This document shows positions 46,801 through 56,458 of a stretch of DNA of 64,000 nucleotides, piece by piece. Source of the DNA: Nelumbo lutea (taxonomy: Eukaryota; Streptophyta; Magnoliopsida; Proteales; Nelumbonaceae); contig JAKGHH010000003.1 in NCBI GenBank assembly GCA_022828595.1, positions 105,733,583 through 105,797,582 of the forward strand, given 5' to 3'. Made by a program: the position numbers and the translations under genes. The first letter of the stretch is position 1, and each line of letters opens with the position of its first letter. Below the pieces are notes generated by a model, which was given only the letters and a program-made list of their open reading frames with translations, ran no database searches and was not told where the DNA came from.

Positions 46801-49800
46801 AGCAGTGAGTGCACCAAAGCTTGCTTTTATCTTCTGATTTTTTCTGAGTGTCACCCCTTTTAAAGCCACCTCCGACATTTCTATCTGCATTTCCCTGGAC
46901 CGCTAGGGAAACTGACTCCCCTTCTACACCATTCATCACACTTCTTTTGCTTTCTTCTGACTGCACCAAGGCATACACCTCCTGGACTGATGGCAAGTCT
47001 TTACTACCCAAGATCTATACCCTGATGGACTCATATGACGGATTCAGCCCTAGGAGGAAGGCAAACACTCATTGTTGTGATACAAGTGACTTATAGGCCT
47101 TTGCATCTTCATCACACTTCCAATTCACATTCTGATAGTGATCAAGTTCTTTCCATATTGATGTCAAATCATAATAGTACATCGCGAGACTCCTCTCCCC
47201 CTGCTTGCAAGTAGAAGATTCAACTTGTAGTTGATATATCTTGGCATAGTGTCTCTGTTCTGAATAAGTGGACTTCACTTGTTCTCATATCTCACAAGCA
47301 GTTTCAGCCCACATAAAAGTCTTCCTTACTTGTGGCAGCATTGAAACCAAGAGCCAAGACATTACCATACTGTTCTCTTGGTTCCACCTATCATGCTCAG
47401 CACTTCCATACTTCGGTTCCTTTACTCTCCCATTGATGTATCCTATTCGCCCCCTAACAATGATGTAGAGTTTTATCCCCCTAGACCACTCTAGGTAATT
47501 CAGACCATCAAAGGGAATGACAGCCATGGGAAAGCTCATATCCATTCCCCCACTCACTCCATTGTGGCTCCCTGAGATCTCTAAAGTAGCAAAATTCTCA
47601 GTCGACATGGGCAAGCAGTTAACCAGTCCCAAACAACGGACTTACGACCCCTCCTTACTCCACAAAACAATGCTCCACTCAGTTCACACCCACACACTCG
47701 GGTTTACCAACCAGATTGAGCACAAACAGTACCAAATTCCGGACAAAAACTGAGGTAATATTCAGTAGATTTCAGACCTGTATAGTTTTAACAGTCCCCA
47801 CCTACCAGAATTCCAGAATGTATAATAGCCACTAATCAGCAGGAGAGATCCTTCTTACTTATAGTCAACTCAAACCATTAAGAAGACAAGTCATCCTTGA
47901 CCTACAGTTGTCTTAACGCATGAATAGGATCACACGATCCAAGAAAACTAGGGTTACACAGGTTCGACAGCATTCAACCGCCCCAGATTCATAGGGTTTT
48001 CACTCGGCACATGACCAAGGAGAGTAAAGAAGAGACAAATAGGGAGAACTGTACCAGTTGTAGCTATTCTATAGTCCATAATCAGATTTCTGTTCTGCTA
48101 GTCTGTTCGATCTGTTCTTTGGGTTGGCCAATCTTCTCTTGACAGTAGGGTTGATCGATCTGCTCTCTCTTAATCAGCATTCCCGCTCTGATACCATCTT
48201 GACAGTGTGGCCAGCCAGAGATAAGAGGAAGAGGAGAGAAGAGAAGAGAAGAAGAAGAGAAGAGAAGAGAAGAGATGAGAGAAGAGAGAAGGTTTGCAAT
48301 GTAACAGTACTGGCAGCACCAGTGTTTATTTTACTATATATAGGGCGACAGAAAATACAAGGGAAAAGACCCTTGTGCCCCTGAGTACAATAACATACAT
48401 AACATAAATAAAAACGAAATAAAAAACACTTTATTTAGCCAAACAGGCCCTAACATCTGCAACTAAGTTATTTTAACATTATTCTAACAGAACTCTACTT
48501 ACATTGTCCATTATGTGGCCCAAGGTAAAATATAAAAATCCCAACCGAAACATAAACATTTTTGCTTCCTAAAATACCCTCATTTTCAACCTTGTGCCCA
48601 ATCTTTTTGGCCTGACTATTCGTCTTCCCTCCAAAATCGCCAGAACCCAAACTAATCTTCTGGGTCTCTCCTCTCCACAATTCCATGTTTCAATCCACCT
48701 CGTTGGGTAAGATCCTTCAATGACCAGTCTCAAGTTGAAAGATTCACTGGCAAAACAAAGAGAAAGGGAAGTAAGAACAAGGTGGATCTCATCAACTTCA
48801 ATTAAAATACGAGCAACAGCAAATTTTCTCCACGAAATTGTTCTAGGATCATCGAGTATAAATCTACCACAAGCATCTCCCACTGTCTTAAAAGTTTGAA
48901 AGCTCCACACATGCAAGGGTATCCCGAAAAAAGCAATCCACACCATATTTAGAGGACCTATATCCCTGATTGCTCCGACTAGAGGATTCCATCTCCCAAT
49001 TCTAAGATCAGGTTCTCGAAACTTGTTCTGTTCACTCAACAAGATATTACTTGCCAGTTGCCTCCTCCGTGCTTTTGAAGATGAACAAGAAAAAAACCAG
49101 TTGTATGCTTCCTAACATGAAAGGGTTTCTCAGGTCGCCACTCAGCAATGACCCACTCTTCGATCTTCTCCACATCTAGGTTGGAGTTAACAAAATGACC
49201 AGCTAAACTACAATTCAGCAGCTTAAGACGATCTCTAACTTCTTCATCCGGATTCACTGTCACTTCCTTCCACATCTCTTGAAAACCGTAAGCGTATACA
49301 AAGACCCTAAAAGACCAAACATGGTTCAAAGTATCAACAATTCCCAGAACAAAACCATCTACTCCTTACAAAAAGGAAATCAAAATAAAATAAGAATGAG
49401 AATGTCCATTTCTAAATAAAGGGTGAACTGCCAACCTTGAATGAGCCATCCCTAGTATTTTGCTTAAGATTACTTCCTTTGAGGTCTAATTCCTTAAAAC
49501 ATTCTACTATTTCTTTCACACCACACAGCCCAAAAAACTGTTGAGGGAAGTATGCTCCATGCTACCTTTCCAGCCCTACTTAATCCTTCTAGACACCATG
49601 TTTCATTGCCTCTATGAATCCCTTCACATCGGCCAGGAAATAGAGCTTAACACCAACCAGCCTACTTAATTAAAGCACCATACCATCCATGTTCAAAACT
49701 TTCAAACTCAAACAAGCTTCAATAGCATAATGTCACTGGATCGCTCCTTATAGAAGCCCTAACCAATACAAACCAAAAAGAGTGAGCAAACGATTCGACT

Positions 49801-52800
49801 CCAGAAAGAGAAGCCTCTCCAACAACAAACCCTGTTCCTCAATGATAAGACTTTTGGAACCTCGCATGAGCACCCTGTCCATCAAACTTCTTGGGCTCAC
49901 AACGCCAAGTATCAGCAACAAGTAGTGTTCCGTCGTACCTGACCAAAATATCTTCGATCTCCTTCGACTATTCGTCTACGTACTTCTGGTGGTACGAAAC
50001 CAATGCTTTGGCGATGCTCTATCAAATTGCATATATCTATGAAATCTGCCCACCACCTCTCACTCAAATTTGCATATCATCACCGGAGAAACAATGCTTA
50101 ACGAATAGAACAATGGGCTTGAAATCTTTACAACAAAGTATCTCCGACTCCACCAACTCGATCGGATAGCCATTAATCTTGATCAGACCCCTCCCGCACT
50201 TGTAGTAGGTAACAATAACAGTCGTTTTCTTTCAGCCAAAACATTGAACAGACTCTATTGGTGTGGCCATGAATGTGCTTCTTCCCTATTGCTTTTACCT
50301 CTCTCTCTTACCTATGCTCCTTCCTCTCCTCACTAAACCCTAACCCCATTCTTATTTGTAGATACTTCAAACAGATCAGGAAACATTGTCTTCAAAGGAC
50401 CTTCTTCACACCAGTGGTCCTTCCATAAGAGAACCCTTCGGCCATTTCCCACTAATATATTTTTGCACCCTTCAAAAACTAAGGTTGTATTTTCTGAATT
50501 GCCTTCCAAATTGAACATCCATAGAATGATTTGACCTATTATGTTTCCCACTCCCTGCTGCTAACCCATACTTGGCTACAATTAACCTTCTCCACAGGAT
50601 ATTTGACTGCTCATTAAATCTCCATAACCATTTTCCAAGCAATGCAATGTTTACATCTTTCACTAATCTAATCCCTAGATCCCCCTTAGCTTTGGGGCAG
50701 CAAATTTTCTTCCAATTTACCAAGTGACATTTTGATTCCTCCTTCCATCCCCTCCACAAAAAGTCCCTCATCTTTTTTCCAACACTACAGCCCACTTAGC
50801 CAAAATAGGGAATATAGATAGGCAAAACACAGGAAAGGAGGACAGCACACTTTTAATTAAAGTGACTTTGCCCCCTTTGTATAGTGTCTGGTTGTACAAA
50901 GGTTTTTTTCTTTTATAATGAAATCATACTTTTTCTCTTCTCAAAAAAAATATTAAATGGCATATAATATGCATATAAATTTATTTTATACATTATATAA
51001 TACAGAATTTTTTATGAATATATAACACAGAATATTATGCAATTATATTGTGTCATATTATAATAGTTATATATAAAATAATATAATATAACATATAATA
51101 ACATATGTACATTATGCATAAAATACATATATTTAAATATATGCAAGTTAGGCATGGCACAGGTTTGAAGTATTAGACCCAGGCCTGGCCCTAAAATTTG
51201 CAGGCCTAGGTAGTGTTTTAAAAGTGCAAGGGGCCTTTTGTGCTCAAGGCATGAGGCACAGGGTGAGGTGTGAGCCTTTTTGAAACGAGGCGCAAAAATG
51301 CAAAAAATAACTAAATAAATTATTAAAATTCAAAAAAAGGCAAGAAAAAAAAATCCAAAAAATTAAAAAACATTAAATATGATATTTATTAAAAATATAA
51401 ACTAAATTTTCAAAATAAATGTTTAAAAAACTATTATCTCAAGTTAAAATTCATAAACATAACATGTAAAAAATATTTAAAGTGAAAATTTAAAAATAAA
51501 ATCAAGCATAGCATATAAAACACATTCAAGCATGTAAAACTATCAATCTCTTTATTTTTCCCCTATTGCATTACTTCAAATAGTTAATGTGATGTTAAAC
51601 ATTATGCATTCCTGATTCTACGAGCCACCTTTGTATCTATTCCCTTGAGGCAAGCCCGAACAAGTCCATATTAGGGTCTTAAATTCTTAATCAATATAAA
51701 AAAGATTTTATAATTTTAATTGTCTTGTTGGTGCTGACTCCCTGTGAGTGTTATCCTCTTTTATCTTCTTTGTACTTCATCCTTTCTGTGTTAACCTTAC
51801 TTCTACTCTTATAACACTCAGCCCAGCAACCACAAATATAAGCTATAACCCATTGCTACTTCCTTTTTTCTTCATAATCCAGTCCCCTGAGTTCAACTCC
51901 TATGCCTTCTCCTGATTCCAGAATTTTTTCCCTCTAGTTTTCTCTGTTCAGATGTGAAAACAGAAAAGTCCCTTGCTGATCCGCTACGCACCTGAGAATT
52001 TCATCCAAGTCCAAACACCTAACCTGTTCCCAGCCACCTTAAATCCTTATTAATTTTATGTTCAGACCTACTGTCAACATCCAAGCTCATTCCAAGTCTG
52101 AAAAGGTAAATTTTCCTACATGTCTGGCATCATGAAGTATCCTTGTCAAATATGCATCAGATTCTGACATTCCATGAATTCTTGATTAACACTTCTATGA
52201 AATATTTTCCCTTAATTATGCTTAAAAACAAATTCCCACCCAAAAGAAAACAGGAGTCCAAGTAATATCTATTAGAAGCACTTACTTAGGTTAATAGGCT
52301 AATAGGTTAATATTAAATAAAAGGCAAAATTCAATAACCAAAAACAATAGATTAAACAATAGCTTCTAAGAGGTACCTCCCCAGCATCTTCAGGGGAACC
52401 TTCCGTTCTTTCCACATGGGATTGTCACACGCGCACATACATTATTCGCTTTCCCACTTATTTCATAATAGGGATAGAGAGAGATATTAGTGCTCTATAA
52501 TGCTGAACAAAAGTCGACACAATCATTTGATGAGTTCAGAAATGGTAAATAAATCTAATGGTTCTGCATGTAAACCTAAGTAAGCGAACGATGGAAACTA
52601 AGTTATTTGCTTTCCCACTTATTTCATAATATAGTTCTTGGCTTCCTGCAACTCGACTTCCACGCTTAAAACGGTAACATTGTCCTTCCTTCCAATTTTA
52701 CCGCCATGCTTGTATGATTAGCGTCAACTGTCACTGAAACAACCCTACCTTGCCATTTTAATCCTTGCCTTTCTACATCCAAACGGTTTTCATTAACACT

Positions 52801-53040
52801 ATTTTATTCTGTGAACAATTCATTTATTCGTCATAGTAGTTCCGCGCAACTGCAGCTGTAAACAAACATTTCTTTCGGCGCATAATCTGTCTTAGTGGTA
52901 AAGGTTTCCTTAGGAAAAACATTCATAAATTAAAAAAAAAAAATAGTTTATTTAGGAAAAACAATCAAACCATCAAGTGCAGCTACAAACATTCTACCCA
53001 AACATGCTAAGAAATTAAGATAATCTAGGAGATACCTCAT
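31644..53040 (-). CDS. SmD2: Small nuclear ribonucleoprotein Sm D2 (five exons over about 21.4 kb)
   Basis: Core Sm-ring protein of the U1, U2, U4 and U5 snRNPs; it pairs with SmD1 and binds the Sm site of snRNA (family knowledge). - strand exons are 53040-53036 (ATGAG, candidate first coding exon), 37624-37600, 35491-35417, 31938-31834 and 31760-31644. Joined, they give 108 residues, the family's normal length. Visible segments are [28 protein letters not shown], the Sm1 region ([20 protein letters not shown]) and the Sm2 region ([19 protein letters not shown]), ending NPK. All borders are GT-AG and every exon keeps frame. Exons 2-5 are certain. Exon 1 is inferred because exon 2 begins in phase and needs ATGAG, and ATGAG followed by GTATCT was found upstream only at 53040. 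Intron 1 would be 15.4 kb and holds several transposons; introns 2 and 3 hold MITEs and a hAT element. Confidence 0.88.
31790..31820. repeat. (GA)n microsatellite in the last SmD2 intron
   Basis: About 15 GA units fill much of the 73-nt intron between the last two SmD2 exons. On the transcript strand it reads CT, that is, a polypyrimidine tract. Confidence 0.85.
32235..33957. mobile_element. Non-autonomous hAT element, 1.7 kb, with gene-like insert
   Basis: CTTATGAG flanks it exactly (32227-32234 and 33958-33965). The ends TAGGGGTGGCAA and TTGCCAGCCCTA are inverted repeats, with subterminal GTGGGTTGGG/CCAACCCA motifs on both sides. There is no transposase. The middle (32400-33250) is extremely A-rich on the + strand. 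The block 33280-33790 is less biased and looks gene-derived: it contains a start context GTTGCCACCATGAG and a short frame [16 protein letters not shown]. The element lies in SmD2 intron 31939-35416. Confidence 0.88.
34070..34583. mobile_element. hAT-type MITE, 514 bp (copy A)
   Basis: CTAATTGA flanks it exactly (34062-34069 and 34584-34591). The left end CAGTTGTCAAGGCAA and the right end TTGGTGCCTTGAAAACTATG are imperfect inverted repeats. The interior matches the copy at 36621-37204 (TTAGGGTTTAATCAA, TTCAGCCCCTATAT, CACCTAGGTGACTAGG). It lies in an SmD2 intron. Confidence 0.87.
34592..35416. other. SmD2 intron spacer, no gene seen
   Basis: Unremarkable intron sequence. CCAACCCCATATAGTTGGGA near 35260 is a phrase common in plant retroposon tails but is not enough to define an element. 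Confidence 0.4.
36621..37204. mobile_element. hAT-type MITE, 584 bp (copy B)
   Basis: TGTCTGAT flanks it exactly (36613-36620 and 37205-37212). The ends CATAGTTGTCAAGGCAA and TTGGTGCCTTCAAAACTATG are inverted repeats. Same family as the copy at 34070. It lies in SmD2 intron 35492-37599. Confidence 0.87.
38069..38092. repeat. (CA)n microsatellite
   Basis: Twelve CA units next to an AT-rich TATATAAATATA tract, in SmD2 intron 1. Confidence 0.85.
38140..39890 (+). pseudogene. 5'-truncated LINE: reverse transcriptase to zf-RVT
   Basis: In broken frames this gives [12 protein letters not shown], then [16 protein letters not shown] (the FADD form of the RT catalytic motif) and [15 protein letters not shown]. 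It continues with [33 protein letters not shown] and, near the 3' end, [15 protein letters not shown]. Many stops and frame changes make it inactive. It lies opposite to SmD2, in its first intron. Confidence 0.88.
39971..40544. mobile_element. hAT-type MITE, 574 bp
   Basis: CAAAATAC flanks it exactly (39963-39970 and 40545-40552). The ends CAATGTTCAGAGAACTAG and TTTTCTAAACACTG are diverged inverted repeats. Length and internal GGTTCAAGTCT motifs match the element at 5843-6414, so the two are one family. Confidence 0.87.
40640..42690 (-). pseudogene. LINE 5' region and ORF1 (gag-like, DUF4283-type)
   Basis: The main frame, 42154 to 41210, starts [15 protein letters not shown]. Its C-terminal half has [19 protein letters not shown] and [20 protein letters not shown], the pattern of the DUF4283 nucleic-acid-binding domain at the start of plant L1 ORF1. 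After a frame break near 41220 it continues [19 protein letters not shown] and an acidic/basic tail (41229 to 40843). The 5' UTR-like part extends to about 42690. ORF2 is absent. It lies in SmD2 intron 1, same strand as SmD2. Confidence 0.75.
42978..43268 (-). repeat. 3' LTR of the copia element
   Basis: It reads TGTTAGAATAATG at its start on the - strand and GTCAAGA at its end, abutting GAACT. It contains a TATATATAGGG promoter-like stretch and a long GA-rich tract (about 43006-43070) near its end. Confidence 0.9.
43269..43277 (-). other. Copia polypurine tract
   Basis: GAGGGGGAG on the - strand immediately before the 3' LTR; it primes plus-strand synthesis in this family. Confidence 0.85.
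43276..45532 (-). pseudogene. Copia reverse transcriptase and RNase H
   Basis: The frame 45532 to 44171 has the integrase tail ([20 protein letters not shown]), then RT with [51 protein letters not shown] and the YVDDIVITG catalytic motif. A gap with stops (44170-44035) replaces the usual FLGIE...KY segment. Then 44034 to 43276 gives RNase [58 protein letters not shown] and [13 protein letters not shown], ending just before the PPT. RNase H itself is open. Confidence 0.93.
45584..46735 (-). pseudogene. Copia protease, GAG-pre-integrase and integrase core
   Basis: The protease motif reads [13 protein letters not shown]; the usual catalytic aspartate (DSGA) is replaced by asparagine. GAG-pre-integrase follows ([23 protein letters not shown]). 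After a stop near 45943 the integrase core has [33 protein letters not shown] and [11 protein letters not shown], with two of the DDE acidic residues visible. The frame breaks again near 45584-45532. Non-functional. Confidence 0.9.
46740..47632 (-). pseudogene. Copia gag region
   Basis: The frame 47632 to 47285 reads [20 protein letters not shown] and [17 protein letters not shown], the N-terminus of plant copia gag (UBN2/retrotran_gag type). After a stop, 47278 to 47069 gives [18 protein letters not shown]. Further on are CTHC and [13 protein letters not shown], the pieces of a CCHC zinc knuckle, interrupted by a stop. Non-functional. Confidence 0.88.
48185..48196 (-). other. Copia primer binding site
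   Basis: TGGTATCAGAGC on the - strand directly after the 5' LTR. This is the initiator-tRNA-Met complement used by many plant copia elements. Confidence 0.93.
48197..48489 (-). repeat. 5' LTR of the copia element
   Basis: Nearly identical to 42978-43268 and followed directly by the PBS. Its outer edge abuts GAACT at 48490. Confidence 0.92.
49330..49838. other. Probable 3' UTR of the RPS16 retropseudogene, and spacer
   Basis: On the - strand this follows the RPS16-like stop codon without a recognised feature. It may be the pseudogene's 3' UTR. No poly(A) tail was found. Confidence 0.35.
49839..50270 (-). pseudogene. RPS16: Pseudogene of 40S ribosomal protein S16 (uS9)
   Basis: In shifting frames the - strand gives [12 protein letters not shown], then a stop where the family has arginine, then [73 protein letters not shown] and [11 protein letters not shown] before the stop. 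This covers nearly the whole of uS9 (about 146 residues) with no intron. Several stops and at least two small frame changes make it inactive. The sequence before the ATG (AGGGTTTAG, GAGAGAGAGG) resembles a ribosomal protein 5' UTR, so it is probably a processed copy. Confidence 0.88.
50330..50875 (-). pseudogene. LINE ORF2 fragment between RT and zf-RVT
   Basis: Reads [20 protein letters not shown], then [40 protein letters not shown] and [19 protein letters not shown]. This is the segment downstream of RT in plant L1 elements. It is interrupted near 50795 and 50475. It abuts the RPS16 pseudogene, whose machinery was probably an L1. Confidence 0.85.
51211..51690. mobile_element. Degenerate relative of the 7921 hAT MITE
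   Basis: TAGTGTTTTAAAAG at the left, GAGGCGCAAAAATGCAAAA, AAACATAACATGTAAAA, GCATGTAAAAC and GATTCTACGAGCC follow the order of the element at 7921-8393. The right end is decayed and no target duplication was found. Confidence 0.7.
51691..53033. other. SmD2 intron 1, distal part, no gene seen
   Basis: No coding or repeat family is recognised. A near-duplicate TTAGGAAAAACA around an A-run (about 52912-52966) may be another small retroposition. Confidence 0.4.
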
Positions 53041-53110
53041 CTTGAATCGAACTAGGAAATTGCGAGCAGCTGAGATTCTTCTAAGGATTTGTTCGAAAAC
53101 TGCGAAATAA
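53036..53110 (-). other. Candidate SmD2 first exon (5' UTR plus ATGAG)
   Basis: On the - strand CGATTCAAGATGAG is followed by GTATCTCC. The start codon is at 53040-53038, and AG completes the split serine codon with T from exon 2 (37624). The 5' UTR limit is unknown. CTG followed by GTAAGATC at about 53197 could be a donor of a 5' UTR intron. Confidence 0.6.
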
Positions 53111-53419
53111 CGAGTGCAATAAAACTAGTACCATACACAAATTAGGTTTCTAGTAAGCACAAAAGGAGAGTCTAAAGTGGAACTTGTGAAAGATCTTACC
53201 AGTGAATCAGTGATGAGTTTAGTATTCAGATCTCCTCTCGCGCTATGGCCGCTATTGCCAACAACTAAAAATGATAAAAATGAAGGGAAAGAAAGTACGG
53301 ACGGGCACAATGCAGAATGTGAATTATATGCAACATTCAAAATGTCAAAAACCCTCTTCTATACACCAATCTCCGCCTGTGAATTGGCATCGAGCTGGCA
53401 CCTATCTCAGTTGTACTTT

Positions 53420-53710
53420 GGTCTTAAAAATTCTGATCCAATGCTGAATAAAAAATTATATAATTTGTGCCTAGTATCATTTTGGTCCTCCAACTTTATA
53501 ATGTCATAATTCAGTAATCAAATTTTTAAAATACTTCAATCCTATATCTACGTTAAGTAATTATTAATCAGCCATAGTATCATTTGAAAAATTCATAAAT
53601 GCCCTTTCAGTGTCATCTAATTTTTTTTATGAACCATCTAAACATTGATAAAAAATTAATAGCCCCAAATGCCCATTGAGACATGACCCCAATGTTATTG
53701 AATAAAAAAA
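53420..53710. repeat. Half of a fold-back element related to 30843-31400
   Basis: Shares the order TTTGGTCCTCCAACTTTATAATGT, a GTTAAGTAATTATTAATCAGCC-like stretch and CATTTGAAAAATTCATAAATG with the left arm of the 30843 element. The right arm is missing or decayed. Confidence 0.5.
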
Positions 53711-54999
53711 GTAAGTTGTGTTTGGTTGCAAATACTAGTTGTAATAGGTGTTAGGTGGTAAAATGAGAAAAAAAAAAGTTGAGTATGGAAACAAAATATT
53801 TGTGTGATAGAAAGGCAAATGAAGGTAGTTTTGGGTGAAATTTTATAGGTATGGATTTTAGGATGTCTAGAAATTAATGGTGATGTCTCATTGGTTAGGG
53901 GTCAAGACTATGGAATTTTGGGTCAATGAGGAGGTCTAAGATAAAATATTGGTTTTAATGAGATGGTTAAATGGATGAATATTGGATTGAAATTTCATGG
54001 GCAAATGTTTTGGTGTGTCTATAGTTCAATAGCGCATTTTGATTTGTTCTGGTGTGTCTATAGTTCAATAGCGTATTTTGATTTGTTTAGATGTGTTATG
54101 ATCAAAGGAATATGGATTGTGGGTGTTTTAGGCTAATAGGAGGACTCAAAATGGAATTTTTACTTGATGAAAAGATAAATGAAGGAATCTTATATTGAAA
54201 AATTATGGGGAAGTATTTTAAGATGTCTTGGGTCTGATGATGTTTTCTTGTCTAGTGGTTTTTGGGATGAAATTTGGGTTATTTAGGTTTTTCGATGTTT
54301 CAAAAAAATCGGAAAGGTCTAATAGGGTGTTTGGGGTGAATTGGGATTTAGGTGACCGAGAAAAATCAAGTACTAACAATCATGTACATAGAAGATCCTT
54401 GACAACACCCATAAGAAGAAACAACCAGTTGCAATTTGAAAAGGCTAAAAAGGCATTGGGATATACCAAAAAGAACATGGATTGAAGTAGTAAGAAGCAA
54501 CTCAAGTGTTCTTAATTTAATAATGTACACGCCTTTAAATAGAATGAAATGAAAAAAAAAAGGAAAAAAAAAAGAAAAGAAAAGAAGGACTCTTGTAGCT
54601 GGCTGAATAGAGTGGGGATTAAACTTGGATGATGACGATGATTGCTAATTTTCCATGGTATAACTATCATGTATTGATGTATCCACACCCCCATCGCCAA
54701 CATACCACTTGTCATATGTTTCAAGCATTTTAGTCCATTGTTAAATTGGTCCTCCCTCTTAATTTGTTCGATCAGCTTTTCATACTCATGCAATAAATAA
54801 ATAATAAAAAAAAAAACTTATAATCACCATGCTTGGGTGATGTAAAAGTGTTTTCTTAATTTGATTCCCAATTCACTAGTAAGAACAATGTTGATTTCTA
54901 GTATAAATGGGGCCCTTTCAACAGTGTTCATAATTCTCAAAACTAGTACAGGTGGAAATTCATGGGCCCTCGGACCCATCCATGGGTTCTATATCCATA
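53711..54999. other. Intergenic, no gene seen
   Basis: Contains GGTGTGTCTATAGTTCAATAGCG twice in tandem (about 54013 and 54052) and a purine-rich AAAAGGAAAAAAAAAAG stretch near 54550. No gene is recognised. Confidence 0.4.
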
Positions 55000-55375
55000 C
55001 ACAAGGGACTCCCAATTGTCCCCAAACTTTAAAAATACTTTCAAAATGTGACAATCTAGTACTTACCGTTAATCAGCCATTAAGTGACATTTGAAAAGTC
55101 AAAAACATCCTTCAAAAGCCATCTAATTCTCTTTATCAACCATCCAAACATTGACAACAAAATGAACAGTCCCAAATTTTATATTCTTCTAAACAGTCAC
55201 CAATATTTTTGAATAGAAGAGGCTAGGATTTGGGGATGTTCAATTTTTTTTTGCAGGTACTGAATTGTCACATTTTGAGAGCTTGGGTACTAGATTGTCG
55301 CATTTTAAAGTTTCAAGACCAAATTGTCACTCGAGCCAAATTATAGGGTATTTATCCAAAATTTTTCCAAAACAT
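55000..55375. repeat. Fold-back element related to 30843-31400
   Basis: The left part has CCCCAAACTTTAAAAATAC...GTGACAATCTAGTAC and the right part GTACTAGATTGTCGCATTTT...GACCAAATTGTCACT. These are inverted to each other and similar to the arms at 30843. More decayed than that copy. Confidence 0.65.
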
Positions 55376-55849
55376 AAATATGTATAATAAAAATACATAC
55401 AAAATAATACTAAATACAAGGTTTTACACTCTACAAATATATATTTATATGTATACTCCTTCCGAACTGAGCCTAGTAGAGTTGCAACTTGGGCAGCCTG
55501 AGTGCTTGAGGTCGAGCATGTGTTATGTTAAAATATGAATGGGCCTGGCTCAATTGTTCGGCCCCAATGCAGTTCAAATTCTTTTAAATCATGTTCCCAC
55601 CTTGTACCTCTATTACCTAATGCTTTTTTCTCTGTTCTTCAACTACTTTGCATCAACTTTTCCTGTTCCAGCAGGCCCTGAGGGTTTAAACACAGGCTCT
55701 ATGTCAACAGGGGCATGCGTCATTTCTGTGAAGAATGATTTAAGCTGCAACTTTTCCAGCACAAATAAATGACAGAAGGTTGCACTTTGCTATCGAAGTC
55801 TAGTCAAACTGAAGTCTCCTTTCCTATACCAATCTCCACAATTTGACCG

Positions 55850-56260
55850 GACTTGACAATCCGATCCAGTCCAGTATGAGCCCAATATAGATGGACCAGG
55901 TCTAATTGGATCAGATTTGGTCAATTCGATCTGGTTCAATATAGATGGACCAGGTTCAATCCAATCCGATAAATATTATGGACCATTTCGGACCAGTCCA
56001 ATTCAATGTATGGACTGTCCAATCTGTTCAAATTGGTTGCGACCTAAGCATGGTCCATTGACACCTATACTCTTATCTTTTATCAATAAACCAAATATTG
56101 ATTCAATATGATCTAATCAAATATAAATCCATTAGGGATGGACTAGGTCTAATCCAATCTAATAAATACTTTAGACCATTCACTATGAACTGGTTCAATT
56201 TAATATGTCTTATTGATCCAACTCAAAACCGGCACATTGATATTTAATACCCCTAGACGC
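55850..56260. repeat. Dispersed repeat with GATGGACCAGG motifs
   Basis: The repeated phrase ATATAGATGGACCAGG occurs near 55888 and 55939, with CCAATCCGATAAATATTATGG and similar. It is related to 18325-18620. It may be a decayed hAT-like element ending near TAATACCCCTAG. Confidence 0.4.
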
Positions 56261-56458
56261 AAAAATATGAAAGGGGACTGCCGGGAACAATTTGTTAGGT
56301 ACAATTGGATGCTCACTAGGGTTTTATTCTACTTTTTTTTTAAAACATATGTTTTTTATAGTGTTTAATATGCTTGGCCTGGGCTATGTGATTTTATCTA
56401 AATACCAATAAAAATTTGACAATATCTAGATGCCATCTCATTTGTTCTAGATGATGCA

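Larger units (their letters stand above)
42978..48489 (-). mobile_element. Ty1/copia retrotransposon, complete but degenerate, 5.5 kb
   Basis: It is flanked by GAACT on both sides (42973-42977 and 48490-48494). Two LTRs (291 and 293 bp) differ at roughly a dozen bases plus small indels. On the - strand the order is 5' LTR, PBS, gag, protease, integrase, RT, RNase H, PPT, 3' LTR, which is the copia order. Stops and frame breaks occur in gag, before integrase, within integrase and between RT and RNase H. It is nested in a LINE inside SmD2 intron 1. Confidence 0.95.
42695..49329 (-). pseudogene. Second LINE ORF1 remnant, split by the copia insertion
   Basis: The upstream part (49329 to 48495) reads [19 protein letters not shown], then [20 protein letters not shown], a DUF4283-like region. 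Its continuation (42972 to 42695) reads [20 protein letters not shown] and [16 protein letters not shown]. The two parts join across the 5-bp duplication GAACT of the copia element, so the LINE was there first. Stops show decay. Confidence 0.78.

Noticed and set aside
54228..54485. 85-codon + strand frame as a host gene
   Set aside because: No recognisable domain, AT-rich codon use and no splice context. Probably chance.
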